In this document: positions 40,501 through 55,500 of the stretch, piece by piece
Layout of the letters: each line of letters begins with the position of its first letter
Numbering within the stretch: the stretch's first letter is position 1
Origin: Gibbula magus
Lineage: Eukaryota; Mollusca; Gastropoda; Trochida; Trochidae
DNA: 64,000 nucleotides
Assembly (NCBI GenBank): GCA_936450465.1
Contig: OW388301.1
Span: 17,155,523 to 17,219,522, forward strand
Reading direction: 5' to 3'
The notes under the pieces: model-generated
Seen by the model: only the letters and a program-made list of their open reading frames with translations
Databases searched by the model: none
Told to the model about the DNA's origin: nothing
Made by a program: the position numbers and the translations under genes

Positions 40501-43500
40501 TCAATTCAATGACACGAATTATAACATTGGACATAGGTGACCTCACCAACATGATTATGTCCCTTTAAAGTTGCATCCATTGTGTTTCATAACATTTTAT
40601 TTGGCTTTAATTCGTTCAAACACACCATATGTGCTGTTTACAACACAAACAAATTCACTCAGCTTGCATATTCATCCCCAATCGCCAAATATATCATAAT
40701 TACTAGTTTCCAATTAAAATCGAATAACGTCATTATGCATGTGCATAAACTGAAAGTGGACGTCCTATTTACATGCACAGTAGTTATATGACCTATTGAA
40801 CATAATCAACCCAAATTTGTTATTTTGTCTGGTTTAAATAATATTCCAAAATTACGTTTGACTCATTGGCGCGCGCCACACGCGGTGCATTGTCCGGTTT
40901 TCGATCAGAAACTGATACTTTTACCTTCATATCGTCAATATACTAAGTCGAGTATCATCAACATGGTAGTTTTCGGTAACAGTTGGTACTTCTCGATAAA
41001 ATAAGACCATTTATAACGTTTGGCATATTTGACCCCCATCAACACAATGGATGTACCTTTAAGATATAACAGGCAAACATTAATTCATGAGCTCTGGTTT
41101 AATAAGGAGACCTGGTGCACCGGACAGCGGCTCCATCCAACCATGTTCTTCTTGGGATCGACGTGGTTGGACGGACAGATTCTGCAATGCGAGGGAGACA
41201 AATATGTTTATCTGCATGAAGAAATCAGCATCTTATGGTAAGAAAAACCCACAGGTTATCATACATTAATAAACTCATCGGCAAAAGAAAGTTATCACCT
41301 CAGTTGTTTTTTTTATTAATGCAATATTTAAAAGAAATCAGATGCATTTGATTGTGTCAATATACAATAAAACTTATCTGCAGTAGTTTCGATGAATAAA
41401 TTGGTGACTGTGGTTACATTTTAGTTAAAATGTCCTTTGTTTAATGAAGACAGGGGTACGAAATGAAATTTCCACCAACATTATCCCTACCATGTTTAAA
41501 ATGTTGTAAATCAGGCATGCAGAATCAGGCACATTTAACAATTTTCACATTGAATATGTCTTATATGTCAATGGACAATTGCGTATCATCAAAAATAATT
41601 TTTGAAGAAGAGAAAAATTATCATTTCGAAAACGTGAGATATTTGCAATTGAAAATCATACATATGATAAAATCAACTGACGTTATAAGTTTCTTTTGCG
41701 GATGAGTTTAGGTGAAACACGTTTTAACATTTTCACTTACCCATTTTTGGTAAGGTGGGATTTGGTCGTCCATCTGTGGTCATGGAAGCAACAATTTGTT
41801 AAACTTATTAAACTTAAAGTTTTGATTGATCCAAGTTTCCATTTCCGGTTCCATGTCAAAATGAGGATAGCCGATTGTGTCCATCCTTCTTTATTTGTTT
41901 TATAGACAGGTAGGATTATATACTTAATTTCATGGCTCAAAAGTTTTGATTGTACCAAGTTTCTCTTTCCGGTTCCATGTCAAGATGAAGATAGCCAATG
42001 TTGTCCATCCTTCTTTATATGGTTTACAGACAGGTAGGGATATATCCTTAATTTCCTGGCTCAAAAGATTTGATTGTACCAAGTTTCAATTTCCGGTTCC
42101 ATGTCAAGATGAAGATAGCCATGGTTTCCATCCTTCTTTATATGGTTTACAGACAGGTAGGGATATATCCTTAATTTCCTGGCTCAAAAGTTTTGATTGA
42201 TCCAAGTTTCCATTTCTGGTTCCATGTCAAGATGAAGATAGCCGATGGTTTCTATCCTTCTTTATGTTTTATAGACAGATAGGGATATATCCTTAAATTC
42301 CGGCGCCTGTGATTTATTTTCCATTTATTAAGTTAGAAATAAAGGTTTCTCAGCAAATTATCAAATGTTATTAATGGCTTGGTTTCAGAACGTACCATTT
42401 CAAGGAAAGCGCCTTCTCTACCACCAAATAATGAACGTGCCGGTGAATTGTTTTTTGAGTGTGCCAACAGAGAACTTGTGTCAAGATTGAAGATATGTGA
42501 CGGACAGCAGGACTGTGTGGACGGTAGTGACGAGTGGTCATGTGGTGAATACGCATAAATTATTTAATCGTATAACAAATAATATATGAATGAGTAAATT
42601 ATGCATATTGAAGTTGTACCCAGGCAAATATCATGTCTGGTACTTCTTCCTGTAAGTTTTCGGCTAATTAGAACCATTACAACAATTGTAACTAAACTGG
42701 TTACACGTGCTATTTTGTTGTTTAGTTTAGAAAATAGTTTGTGACTGTGTGTGCTGAGCTATACTTGAACTTGATAATGCATGGTGCTATACAAGTACAG
42801 AAAAGTTAACAATATACAGCAAGTTTCCAATTAGCAGGCGAAGACAAGTGATGAGAGTTATGAAAACACACAGGCTCATTCCCATGCATGTCAGAGTCGT
42901 ACTGCTCTAAATTAAACAAGTAAACATCTAAACATGTGATAGTCATTGTTAACTCAACACATCTCATGATATAAACTGCCAGGCAAAACAAAGTATTCAC
43001 CTGTATGATATGTATGAGTTTCAATTGCGAATATCTCATGTTTTCGATGACATAATTTTTAATTTTGATGTTTTTCCAAAATTATGTTTGATGATACACA
43101 ACTGTTCAACGACATATAAGTCATATTATTTGTGTAAATTAATAAATGTGCCTGCACACATTTATAACATTTTATACATGGTAGGGGTCATGTTGGTGTA
43201 GATTTCATTTCTTATCCCTGTCTTCATTAAACAACTAAAATCTAACCACAGTCACCACTTAATTCATTCAAATTACTGCAGATAAGTATTATTGTATCGT
43301 GCCATAGTCATTTTAATATGGAATTAATCGAAACCAACTGAAGTGAGTACTTTCTTTTGCCTTGCAGTTTACGATGTTTAGACGGTAGAGCTAAGCTACC
43401 TGAGTGATCCATTTGAACCAATCTCGAACAGATGGCAACAAATTCAATAAAATAATTCTTATTTTTAAGTTTGTCATTTATGGTATTTGATACATTCTGT

Positions 43501-46500
43501 TCATACAACTTGAACTAAAAAAACACAATAGATATTGGAATGAATTAATTAGATATTAAGCATGTTATTATCTCTTGCCATTGTGTATGCTTTTATTCTG
43601 AAAATAACATAACATTCTATCCAAAGATATCTTTTTTTATTATATCCTTATGCCAAAGGTATTGTTTGCTAATAGTAACTATATTTTTCAGATAGGGAAT
43701 GCACCGAAGAGCAATATAAATGCAACAATGGCAGATGTTTGTCTTATGCGTTTTATTGCGACGGAATTGATGATTGCGTTGACAAGTCAGATGAAATGTA
43801 TTGTGGTATGTGTTTCATTACATTTCTGTAATATTTACATGAGTACGTATATGTTGGCTGGTATCTGTATATCCTTCAGAAAAAAATTATAAAGGAACTG
43901 TCTTTTGTCATTTGTCAATAAACATATCTAGTTGATGAGAGGAAGACATTGACGGATTTTAGGGGCTGCATTTGATTTACATTCTTGAGTGTGGAGTCGC
44001 GTCATGCACTTTGATGTCTTGTTTCAACTGCGAACAGGACTTATGCATTTACAATATAGGTTATAGTCTAGAAGCAAATTGCATATCGATTATCATCACA
44101 TCAGTTTTACTTAGTTGAGAATTCAGAAAATAATTACCACCTAAATCCAACATGTTCAACATAATTCCTGTTTTTTTTTATTAGCATTTCATATGCATTT
44201 CATACAATGCCTTATGCTTTCATAATTATGAGGATACTTATATATTTATACAGCGCTGAACTTCGATACACATAAACCTAGACTTGACCATGTGGACTTA
44301 AATATCTGGATTTGCGTTTACATCTCGATTTTGGTCCCCCAAAGAAATTTCAGGCTGTGGAAATTGGGGCAGAAATGGAAATGGAAATGGAAGTGAAGAC
44401 AGGATGTTTACTTTTGGAAATTCTGATCGTGATGTTTGAGTATAAGGCATAATGCGTAGACAATTACTTTTGAATATGAGTAAATTTAAGTACGAAGCTG
44501 TACTGTAATCAGTATTAAAGGAAGTTGACATAACGTTTTTAAGTACCTATGTATTTAAGTTTACAGCTTGCACTAGGTCTCCCGAGTCCGTAAATCAAAC
44601 GCAGCCAGTATAGCCAAAATGATTATAGTTTGTTCTTGCTCCATCAGGGTATTGTTTTCACAATGCTATACCAATCTCCTGCCTTCAGGGATACAAGTGA
44701 AATTGAAGTGATGTTGGAGCAGGATGCGTTTATTGACGCCAATAATCACTGTTTGTTAATACTACTGTGTGTATTTTCCACAGAAATGAAGTCCTGTGAT
44801 AGGGATATGTGGACATGTAAAAATGGACAATGTATAGATGAGAATCTCAGGTGTGACTTGCACGCACACTGTGTCGACATGTCTGACGAGGTGTCTTGTG
44901 GTAAGGTTACCGTTTTGAATCTTTGGTTATACAAAATTTATGTTTTGATACTTGAAATTGTTTTTTACTTAAACTAGGTGCCCTTGATTTGATACAAGCT
45001 ATTGACGTCGTATTCTGGTAAATCTATGATAATTTTGCAATTTGTATTCCTTATGGGAGTGTCAATTCAAATCAGTCTGCCACTATAGATTTACTATATA
45101 CATGTGGTAAGTGATAAACATATATCTAATGATAATAATAATAATAATGATAATATTCCGAAAATGAATGTTTACTAACAAACATCCAAAACAGTGTTCC
45201 ACGGGAGATATCACTTGTTTGAGATCTAGTGATATATTCTGGCAGATATTGATTTGTACAATGGCCTGTCCTCAATCGACCACATGACATAAACATGATG
45301 ACGTCACAATGCTATGACATCACCACACTGATGGTCTAATGGCAGTTCTATGTTCAGAGGAGTAATCGTTTTTATGACAAATAGAATCTCATCACGTTTC
45401 TTCTGGTATCAAACATCAACATTCGGTGATAAAGGTAAAATATCATATATTCGTTAATTTTATACGGTGGCAATCATATGGAGCTTCATATTATAATACT
45501 AAGTCCAAAGTCAATATTGTTTTTTCCTGTCCTTACAAACAGGTTTTGACTGAATTCGACATTCCATCATGGTTTTATTGTTAACTGCCAGGCAAAAGAA
45601 AGTACATACCTTATTTGGTGTCGATTTATTCAACATTTTAAAAGAAGTGAGATTCATTTGATTATGGCAGGATACAACATCACTTATCTGCAGTTGTTTG
45701 AATGAATTAATTTGTGATTTTTTTAAAGTTAAAATATATCTGTTTAATGTAGACAGGGTACAGAAATGAAATGTACACCAACATGATCCCTACCATGTTT
45801 AAACTATTGTGAATGTGTACGGAAGATGGCACATTTATTGAATTTTTTTTATTGAGTATTCTTTGACTGGTGACTTACGGCCTATACTTTTCAGTTTTAG
45901 AGTACGATTTCGAAAACTCAAGATATTAGTAATTATTGAAAATCTTACATGTGATAAAAACCCACTAAGGTGTATACTTTCTTTCGCCTTGTAGTTTATA
46001 TTTAGTAAATAAACACACTCAGTAAGTCAGGTCAATGCAGCTTTTGGTCGGACTCAGGGTGGAGTCTGTTGATGGTCTCGTGACGCCTCCTGACCAATCA
46101 GATCGCTGGATAATATACGTTCATAATAATTGCAATTAAGGATGTTCGCTCCTCAAATTTATAGTATACAACTTTTCTTCTAACTTTTTCTAATATTTTT
46201 TGAAAGATCAAAGTATATGATTTAAAAATCAGCATTAAAAAATTGGGGGTATTGTGTTTTTTTTCGAGATATGACGCCTGTAAGATAGTGGGGTGAAGTA
46301 CAATTTTAACATGGGGAAAATGGGAAAAAAAACTGCTAAAAACTTTAATGTTACAAAATTCACGTTTCTCTACCGACACAAAATGAACCTGAAACCACCC
46401 CTTTTTGGTCAAATTTCGGCCATTTAAAGTCACATTTTCTTTATTTCATTTGTTTGTTAGAAGTATGTACGAGGGGATATAAAAAAGTTTCAATTATCAC

Positions 46501-49500
46501 AAACACATATCAACGGTACAAATTTTATTTTGTTCTCATGTTTTTAAGACTTCTCTACATAGTCACCATCCAGAGGTTCACATTTTTCCCATCGCTTCTT
46601 GACCTTGCGCAGACCATCTGAATAGAAGACCCCTAATTTCAAGGAAAACCAAGCCTCCACCTCTAGAATGACGTCATTGGTGTCCTCAGAACGACGTCCA
46701 CGAAGTGCATTTTTCATATCGGGGAACAAGAAGATGTCACTTGGTGTAAATTCGGGTGAATAGGGGGATGCGATAAGATTTCAAAGTCACATCACAGTGC
46801 CTCCACAGCAGCTGCTTGACAAGTGTGAGCTGGGGCATTGTCAGCTAACAGGCATACACCTTTGGTGATCATACCGCAGCGCTACTGTTTAATGGCATCT
46901 GGTAACTTGCACAGCAGGTTGCAGTAATAAGCTTCAGTAATGGTCTGACCCTTAGCTAGATATTCCGTCAAGATGACTCCACGACAATCCCAAAAAACAG
47001 ACACCATGACCTTTCCTACAGACTTTTGCACCTTGGCCTTTTTTGGGAGGTGGTGACGTAGCATGCTTCCACTCTTTGCTCATCTCTTTTGTCTCAGGAT
47101 CATATTGATAAACCCAACATTCATCCATGGTAAGAAGACGTTTGAAGAAATCCTCTTAGTCTTGTTCCAGAAGCTCCAATGCCTGCCGTGACATGTCCCT
47201 TCATTTCTGTTTTTGCAATGGAGTCAGTAAGCGGGGAACCCAGCGTGCTGACACTTTGGACATATGCAACTGGTTATGGAGTATGTTCCATGCACTGCCA
47301 TAACTCAGACCTGTGTCATGCATTATCATTTGTAGAGTTACGCGGCCATCTTCTTGAACCAGCATCTCAACCTTCTTGATGACATCCATATCATCAGTAA
47401 GTGAGGGGCGTCCACTTTCTGGCTCATCTGCGAGGGACATGTGGCCGTTTGGAAATTCCTTTACCATCTCACAACAGTGTCATAGGATGTGCTGTCATCG
47501 TCATAAACAGATTTTATCTCATCATGAATTTGACTTGCAGTATAACCCTTCAAATGTAAAAACTTAATTACACTGTGCGCTTCAATTTTCACAATAATAG
47601 GGGGTACTGTGCCATATGGTCAACAGACGTAAATCTGGCTGCTACAGTGACCATTTGGTCCGTATTGACCAGTACATTCTTTGTGATAATTGAAACTGTT
47701 TGATATCCCCTCGGTGATGATGAAGAATAGCATGAAGTAAATACAAATGACAAAACATTTTTTACTTAATCATATTTCATTTTTGAAGTTCAACAGGAAG
47801 GAGCGAACATCCTTAATTGTACCTTTACCTTTAATATATTTTCAGATGTGTGTCGTGAGTTCCAGTGCTTCAACGGCAAATGCATTGCAAATGAGAGAGT
47901 CGACGACGGAATAGTTGACTGTGATGGTTTTAGACACGAAGACGAACATAGTACGGATGTACTAGCAAGAGGAATGAAATTTCTGTCAAATTCTTCTTTT
48001 CCCTTTGTGAAACACAGTTATCCCTGTCATACACTGTAGTTAAATCAATGAATTACTAAGTCTTAATGTTGACATCACAAATGCATTCAAACAATAGAAT
48101 GATTTTGTCAACCACCATACTATTATATAAATGTTCTTAAAGAGAAAATTACATCCCAGTATTCAATAATTGTTACCGTACTTAATAGTTTTCTCCATCG
48201 TCAATTTCTAGCCTACTTTAGAGGTGTATATTACAACTGGACACGACCAATAAAAACTGGCTTGGAGAATACCACGTGTTTACAGATGCCAGGGAAAGAT
48301 GAACGTATCATCCGTCAAATGCCTAAAGATGGGAATTGCAGTAGGTTTTGAATATGGTTGCTTTTTAATCCTAGGCTGTTTCGTCTTGAACATTCTCAGA
48401 AAATCAGCTCAATCCACTGGAAGTTGAATTTGCATTGTTAAAAAAATAGTATTGTATGGGTGTTTTCATATCACATTCTGTATCAGCCCGAGACCCCAAT
48501 ATCAGCCCGAGAGCTTTAGCCATGGTAAACGTAAACATCGTTCCCAAGGCAAACTCCTCACAGTGCTATTAAGTCTCTCCTGCGTCAAACCTTTATCTAT
48601 GAGAGACGTTATAGCACTGTGAGGAGTTTAGTTGAACGTATGTTCTGCAAAGGGAGATAACTCTAAATGCCTCGTGATTTTGATCTATTTGTTTCGTACG
48701 TTACCTTGGGTTCGAGGTTCAAGTCCCTTGACGACGGCCTGAAACAGATTATCTGCCCGCCTGATATAGGGTATTTGGAGAAGGCTCTATCATACATGCA
48801 AAATAAGCAAGTATATGATAAACACAGCTATCAATGTTCTATTTGCTACATCTCATCCGTGCTTACAGTAAAACTGACAGGAGAGGACTGAGAGCAACCA
48901 CTAAGCATGTAATTCTTAAACCTTACTATTTTAAAATTGACATAACTTATATAACGGTTGACTTCCAAATGAAAGAAATTCAAGTCTGATTTGTAAGCTA
49001 TTTCATACATTAAGTCCAACTTACCAAGGATACGCATGGACAAATACTTGAATCGGCCATTTATGCACGATGCTGTTTTGCATTCCATGCTAGTTAAAAT
49101 ATATATGTCAGACTATACTCTCTTCATAAGTATTATTGTCCCCCGCCGCAACGCGGAACGGAGGACTATGTATTCAGCGGCGTCCGTACGTACGTCAGTC
49201 CATCCATCACATTTCTTGTTAACGTGATATCTCATGAATCGTTGCATCCAAAGTGAACAAATTTGGTGCTGGCATGCATTGTGGGAAGACGCAGATACCA
49301 GTCGATTTTAGTGAACTTGGCTTTATTTTCAAGGTCACCACGACACTTTGACCACTTTTCGAACTCTTGTTAACGCAATATCTCATGAAGCGTTGCTTCC
49401 AAAGTCTTCACATTTGGTGTCGACCTACATTGGGGTAAGACGGAGGCACCAGTCCGTATTGGTGATATTGACCTTATTTTCAAGGTCACCGGGACACTTT

Positions 49501-52500
49501 AACGACTTTTCGAACTCTTGTTAACGCGATATAACATGACTGGATGAACCCAAAGTCTTCAAATTTGGTGTTGGCCTACATTGGGGTATCATGCAGACAC
49601 CAATCAATTTTAGTGACCGTGACCATATGTTCAAGGTCATCACAACACTTCGACCACTTTTCAAACTCTTGTTAACGCAACCCAAAGTCTTCAAATGTGG
49701 CGTCAGTCTACATTGGGGGAAGACACTAACACCAGTTGCATTTGGTGACCTTGATCATATTTTCAAGGTGACTATGGCACTTGACCAAATGATGTGTCTT
49801 ACTCGAGGGACATTGCCATGTTAGTGGCAAACACTTGTTATATATATGGAGCACAGTGGTGTAGTGGTTAGCATGTCTGCCTCTCACGCCAACGGCCCGG
49901 GTTCGAATCCCGGTGGAGACACCAAACATTTTTGACCTGGGTCTAATACTGTGTTGCGTCCTTAGGCAAGGCACTTCATCCACATTGCACTCAGTTCACC
50001 CAGCTGTCGAATGGGTACCTGGATATGGGAACGTATGGACCTTATCGGTCGCGCGGAGCGCTTCATAGGCAGCACTGAAAGTACGATTCCTTCAGGGTAA
50101 TAATTGTGTAGCGCCTTGAGCATGCATTGTGCATGGATATGTGCGCATTATAAATATACTATTATTATTATTATTATTATATATATATCCTAGTTAATTC
50201 ATACTGTGCCATCCCTACCACACCACCAATACCGTGTGTTTTCATAACAATAACTAAAATCCACTTCCGTTACAATCTAACCACTACTACAAAAACTTTA
50301 TTTTCAAGACTTGTTGTAATCATGTTGTGAACGAATAATGATCTTAACTAAAACTGGGGGCTAATATCTCACCATTACTATAACTATTGAACATTATACT
50401 AAAGTTACATTAGTGACGGAATATTGCCTCAACGCCTTTTTTGAAGCAGGTCACTTATATACACTTGGAAATTGATTAAGCAACCGAAAAATCGTTCCGA
50501 TTTGGAATAAGACAATATGTCAGGGAAAATGTTTGTGATTTTAGGTAGACAGTGTTGAAACGAAAGGTCACTCAAATAACGGTTCCCTTTTTTTGGATAA
50601 CGGCATTTACAATAAATTGGTATTTTGGTGTCAAAATCCAAGTTCCATTTTAAAAATGAAATGAAAGTCAATATTTGTTGCTGTAATGTGATTAGTGTCA
50701 TTCTTTCAAGTGAAGTGATTACACTTTACTAACTGACTTTTAAACAAAAGTCACTCGTTAAAGGAGTATGCACCTTCAACCTCACACACTCTTGAAACTG
50801 TCAATTTCAATAAACTTGTCTTAATGAACAAATGCGGTCACTACTTAAGGATTAAACAGATTGAACAATTATCGTTAAAAAGGGATAAAATAAGACTGAA
50901 AGTTTAATGTCGGTTTAGCTTCTTATCATGAATGATAAAAGATGTATTGGTGTGTGAATGTCAACTTGGTTTCAAAAATATTGTTTACAATAACTTAATT
51001 ATAAAGTGAGTGAGAATCTTTAATTCCTCCTCAAGTTATCCTAACATTCCCAGAGCACCACATTTCAGTTTACAAACTAGGATGATGCTTAATCAATGTA
51101 CAAGTGTATATGTTAGGTTGTCATTATCCTCGTTTACCCAGGGTTTTATGTATGATCTGTTACTCTCCGCTATATCACCCCTGGGACACTCCATCAGAGA
51201 AATCTGTACTCACATTATCCGCCCTTGGCCGGCGTGAGCCAATCAAACTGCTACGCAGCTTGGACCTGCGAGCCAATGCCAATTCATATCACTTCGTAGC
51301 AAAGCACGCACCTCCTGGCGCTGTCATTTTGTTAGCCATCCGTCACCGGTTATCTCCCTTGACCATTTCCGTCTTATCCTATTTACCATTTTCATTGGTT
51401 ACTGATTTCATCACGCCGGCCAAGGGTGGGTAATTTGAGAAAAGATTTCTCTAATTGAGTGTCCCAGGGGTGATATAATGGAGAGTAACGGTGCATTGAA
51501 AACCCTGGGTAACCGAGGATTGGTTGCCATACGTACTTTTGTTATAGGTTCAATGGTATGTCCATCGCCATACTATAAATGTCCCGACAGTTTTTGTCTT
51601 GCTCCTCTCTTTGTCTGCAACGGTATCATGGACTGTCAACATGGCGAAGATGAAGAAAAATGTGGTAAGTTTTCAGCTACACGACATCACAAGTTTATGA
51701 CGTGGAAAACTTCATAATGTTGCATTGCTATAATCTCAAAAACCTAATGACGTCATAATGCTATGAAGATAATTTATTGATGAGTTCAGAAACGGACACT
51801 TTAATTGAAAACCAATAAAGCATGATTTTAGAATGTATTTTTCTATAATTCAATGCATCAATATATGATAATATGTTTGAAAAGACAGCTGTCTGAGATA
51901 TACTTTTATTTATGATGCTTTCTCAAGGTGCTTGAAACACTAACTCTATAAATCCAAAGATGCGAGTCCAATTAGTTCATTGAACTATTTTAAAGATATG
52001 TAATTCAGCTACAAATATATTAGGAAATTATCATAAATGTTCGTCCAAAGGTGTGCTTTATTGCTTTCAATTGCACCCACAGATCAGTTCTCATGTCCAG
52101 GTTATTATCGCTGCACCAATTCCAAAATCTGCATCAGTCCTTCAGAAGTTTGTGATGGATTCAGACATTGCCCACATGGGGATGATGAGAGAGTTTGTGA
52201 AGAAGAAGACTGCCCTCCAGAGTGTGCATGCAAAGACCATGTTGTAATTTGTAGTACAGTGTTTAACATGAACACTTCAAATGCCCTCAGTGTGAATATC
52301 AGAAAGCTTGACGTCTCTGGAGTTAATATTGACATGACGTTCGACAATGAGATATCAACTGACGAGGAAATGGCCAAGAGAGAACTCCATTATTTGGCAA
52401 GCCTCATTCTCGCAGGATGTAATTTGACCAGCCTTGAATACCCCTTCTTTGAATATCCAAATCTTATAACACTTGACCTTAGTTACAACATGATAACAAA

Positions 52501-55500
52501 TATATCAAGCGAGCCATTCAGACAAATTAAAAGATTAAGATTTTTGGATTTGTCCAACAATCCCACACTTCAATATATACACACTTCTGCATTTTCTTCT
52601 TTAAAGAACTTGGTATTTCTTCACCTTGAAAACACAAACCTTGGCAACGTTGATGTAACCCTGTTTTTGGCCTTTGAGAAACTCACAACTCTGGACCTGA
52701 AAAATATCCACATGACTGAATTGACTGATGAACTGTTCTGGAATCTATCCACAGTAAGGTATCTTGATATCCGCCAGAACGACATTCAGAAGTTTGGAAG
52801 CAACCTGCAAAAAGGCCTGAAATCTGTTAAAAAGCTTCTTGTGGACTCTTACCAAGTCTGCTGTGACGTTTTGCGCCCAGAGTCTTTATCTGAGGCCAAA
52901 TGTGTATCCACAAAGAATGCTATCTCTTCTTGTGATGACCTTCTTGCTGCAACCGTTCTCAGAGTCATCTTGTGGATCATTGCAACCATTGCATTTCTTG
53001 GTAATATGTTCGTCATTGTATACAGATGTTTCTATGACAGTACATCCAAGAAACGTAGCTATGGTATCTTTGTAACGAATCTGTCCATATCTGACTGCCT
53101 AATGGGAATTTACATGATCATAATTGGCATCACAGACGGTCAATACAGGGGTGTCTACGTTGCAAATGATTACCAATGGAGAAACAGTGGAATGTGTAAA
53201 TTTGCAGGATTTATTTCAACTCTGTCCACAGAAACATCTTGTTTGATGATTGCTTTTATAACTCTTGACCGATTCCTGGCCATCAAATTTCCATTTCGTC
53301 AACTCAAGTTTTCAAGAGGAACTGCTTTGGCCTGTGTGTGCCTGACTTGGATTTTGGCCTTTGGAATGGCGATAGTTCCTCTACTGCCTCAATTTAGACA
53401 TTGGTCCTTCTACTCCAAGAACAGTGTTTGTTTAGGTCTCCCTCTGTCGTCTCACAAGTCATCAGGGTGGGCATATTCCAGCAGCATCTTTATTGGCTTC
53501 AACTTCGTGCTCTTTATTCTTATCGGCCTTGGGCAGATATTTATATACAGATCAGTCAAAGTCTCATCCAAGATCCAGGGTGGAACGTCTTCATCAGAGA
53601 GAGTTGTTGCTCGCAGACTCTTCCTGGTCGTCTTCACCGACTTCCTGTGTTGGTTTCCAGTTTGCATAATGGGTAAGCATTTTCTTTGATGTTATTAACG
53701 ATTGTGATGTTACTACCCCTAGGAAAATGGACACAAGATATTATTTTTCCTGTTACTAAACATTGATTGGTTGTTAAAAGAATATAACCTTTTCATATGT
53801 TAATATAAGGATAAGCCATAATACCGAGGATATGGTAAGGTTGTGGACCCTGATAGGAAGGAAAAACGCGAGAATGCGAAGCATCCGATGGTTTTTCCTG
53901 ACCGTCAGGGTCTACAACCTTACCATATCCGAGGTAGAATGGCTTATCTGTATTATCAACCGTTTTTAAGTATAAAAGACACTTTCTTATCCCGTTATCG
54001 AAAAAAAAACGGAATCTATATAGAGTCGTTCGTAAAATCCTTGTTCACTGTCTCAATCCCAGTACGGCAAAGATTTCTATGTAAGGTTCTTCTTGATTAT
54101 TGTCTTCCATGTGCCTTCGTGGCGCAGCAGTCTAAGGCATTGGATTATGAAAGACTAGTCTTACTGGGTACGGGTTCAAGACGCAATTTCGTCAAAACAT
54201 TTGCGTTTCATAATGTGCTATATTTAAGAATTTTTTCAAAATAGTTAAAGATAGTTTCTTCAGATCTTTACTTTCAAGCCGTCACCTCAGCAATTATATC
54301 AGGGTTTACAATCATTATAATTCCTTCAATTAGGGTTTACAACTGTCTGTGTAAACCCTCCTGGATTACAATGTTGTAAGTCCCTGGTACCGGGTGATAC
54401 GGTTTAGGAAGGTCGTTTCAAGTATCAAGTCATATGGCTGGTAGGTTGATAACTATTAGGAGTGTTAAATCACCAAAACACCTGTCTTCCCCTTCCCCAA
54501 TCGATTCAAATTATTACCCTTCTAAACGATAAAGTCCAAACCCATGCCATGGAAACGAAATTTTTAAAAGTTAAAATCCCAAAACGGCACATCTGCATGA
54601 TATGGGGAGACAGTTTACCACATTTGGTAGAGATTGATTGAGTAATGTTATAGATCGGCTCAGTAAACACATTCAAAAGATTACCTGACGACGATTAAAC
54701 AATGTTTGAACATTTTAAATCTAGTTTAATTGACTTAATTGACTGATACGGTGCAAATTTTGCTTCAGTCGAGCTTATCATTCGAGGAATAAAATGTCTT
54801 GAATTGTTTAACCAATTGTTTCTTTAGTCCCGAGATGTGTTTATTGCCATGACCGTTTTTGCACTTAAAACTATTTCTTTCAAAGTTTGATTTTGTTCGC
54901 ACAACGTTTGTGCACACTTTTGCGAAGACAGAATACTTAGTTTGGAGTTATTTGTCAAGAAATTTTGTTTTCGTCTATGTGGCGGTATTGTTGTTGAAGT
55001 CGGGATACTCTTGCCTCCAGGCACTCATCCTGGAAACCAGGGGTACTTTGTTTCATTCGCTTCACTTTGAAACTAACCCCTGGATTACTAGGTGGCAACA
55101 GGCTCGATGCGAGTTAAATATAACTACCAATCACAGAAAAGTCTATGGCTTTTCTATAGATCCAATCAGCGCTTTCCTTTTATACACGCCCCTCCCCTTG
55201 GAGTTAACGTAGACAACAATGACTGCCGTTCGTTTCAGGCTTCATTTTCAGTACATTAATGCATTATTTAACCTTTCCTGTGCATATTGTTCATTGCATA
55301 TATGTATCATAAATTTGTCGGCAATCTATAACAACACATTATGTTGTCCAAAGTCTATCATGTTATTATGTTAAAATTATGTTTGATGATGTACTATTAA
55401 TGTATGCAAATTATTTTAATATGTGAGAATGTTTGTAATTGTCAGTACATGACAAAAAATACTTCTGACATTTCAAGAGAGTGCGAAATCTGCGCCGCTT

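Larger units (their letters stand above)
46136..47816. mobile_element. TTAA-flanked element (GGATGTTCGCTCCT ends) containing a mariner
   Basis: TTAA (46136-46139) plus GGATGTTCGCTCCT faces AGGAGCGAACATCC plus TTAA (47813-47816); the repeat is perfect over 20 bp including AATT. Without the nested mariner (46470-47713) the element would be about 430 bp and non-coding. Its right TTAA is 29 bp upstream of exon 12. Confidence 0.88.

Noticed and set aside
41020..41241. 73-codon frame with [10 protein letters not shown], in a different frame from the lectin end
   Set aside because: The adjacent frame gives the lectin motif GWTDRFC...MFICM and correct phases; this frame begins inside a MITE.
46098..46433. 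111-codon minus-strand frame
   Set aside because: It lies in the left arm of a TTAA element, crosses its inverted repeat and has no known motif.
47846..48039. Exon 12 extending to 48039 in frame
   Set aside because: After GACGAACAT the text loses LDLa character; only the GTACGG donor at 47951 keeps phase with exon 13.
49851..49922. Functional tRNA gene
   Set aside because: The head has good A and B boxes, but the continuation is a conserved SINE core and tail ending in (ATT)n.
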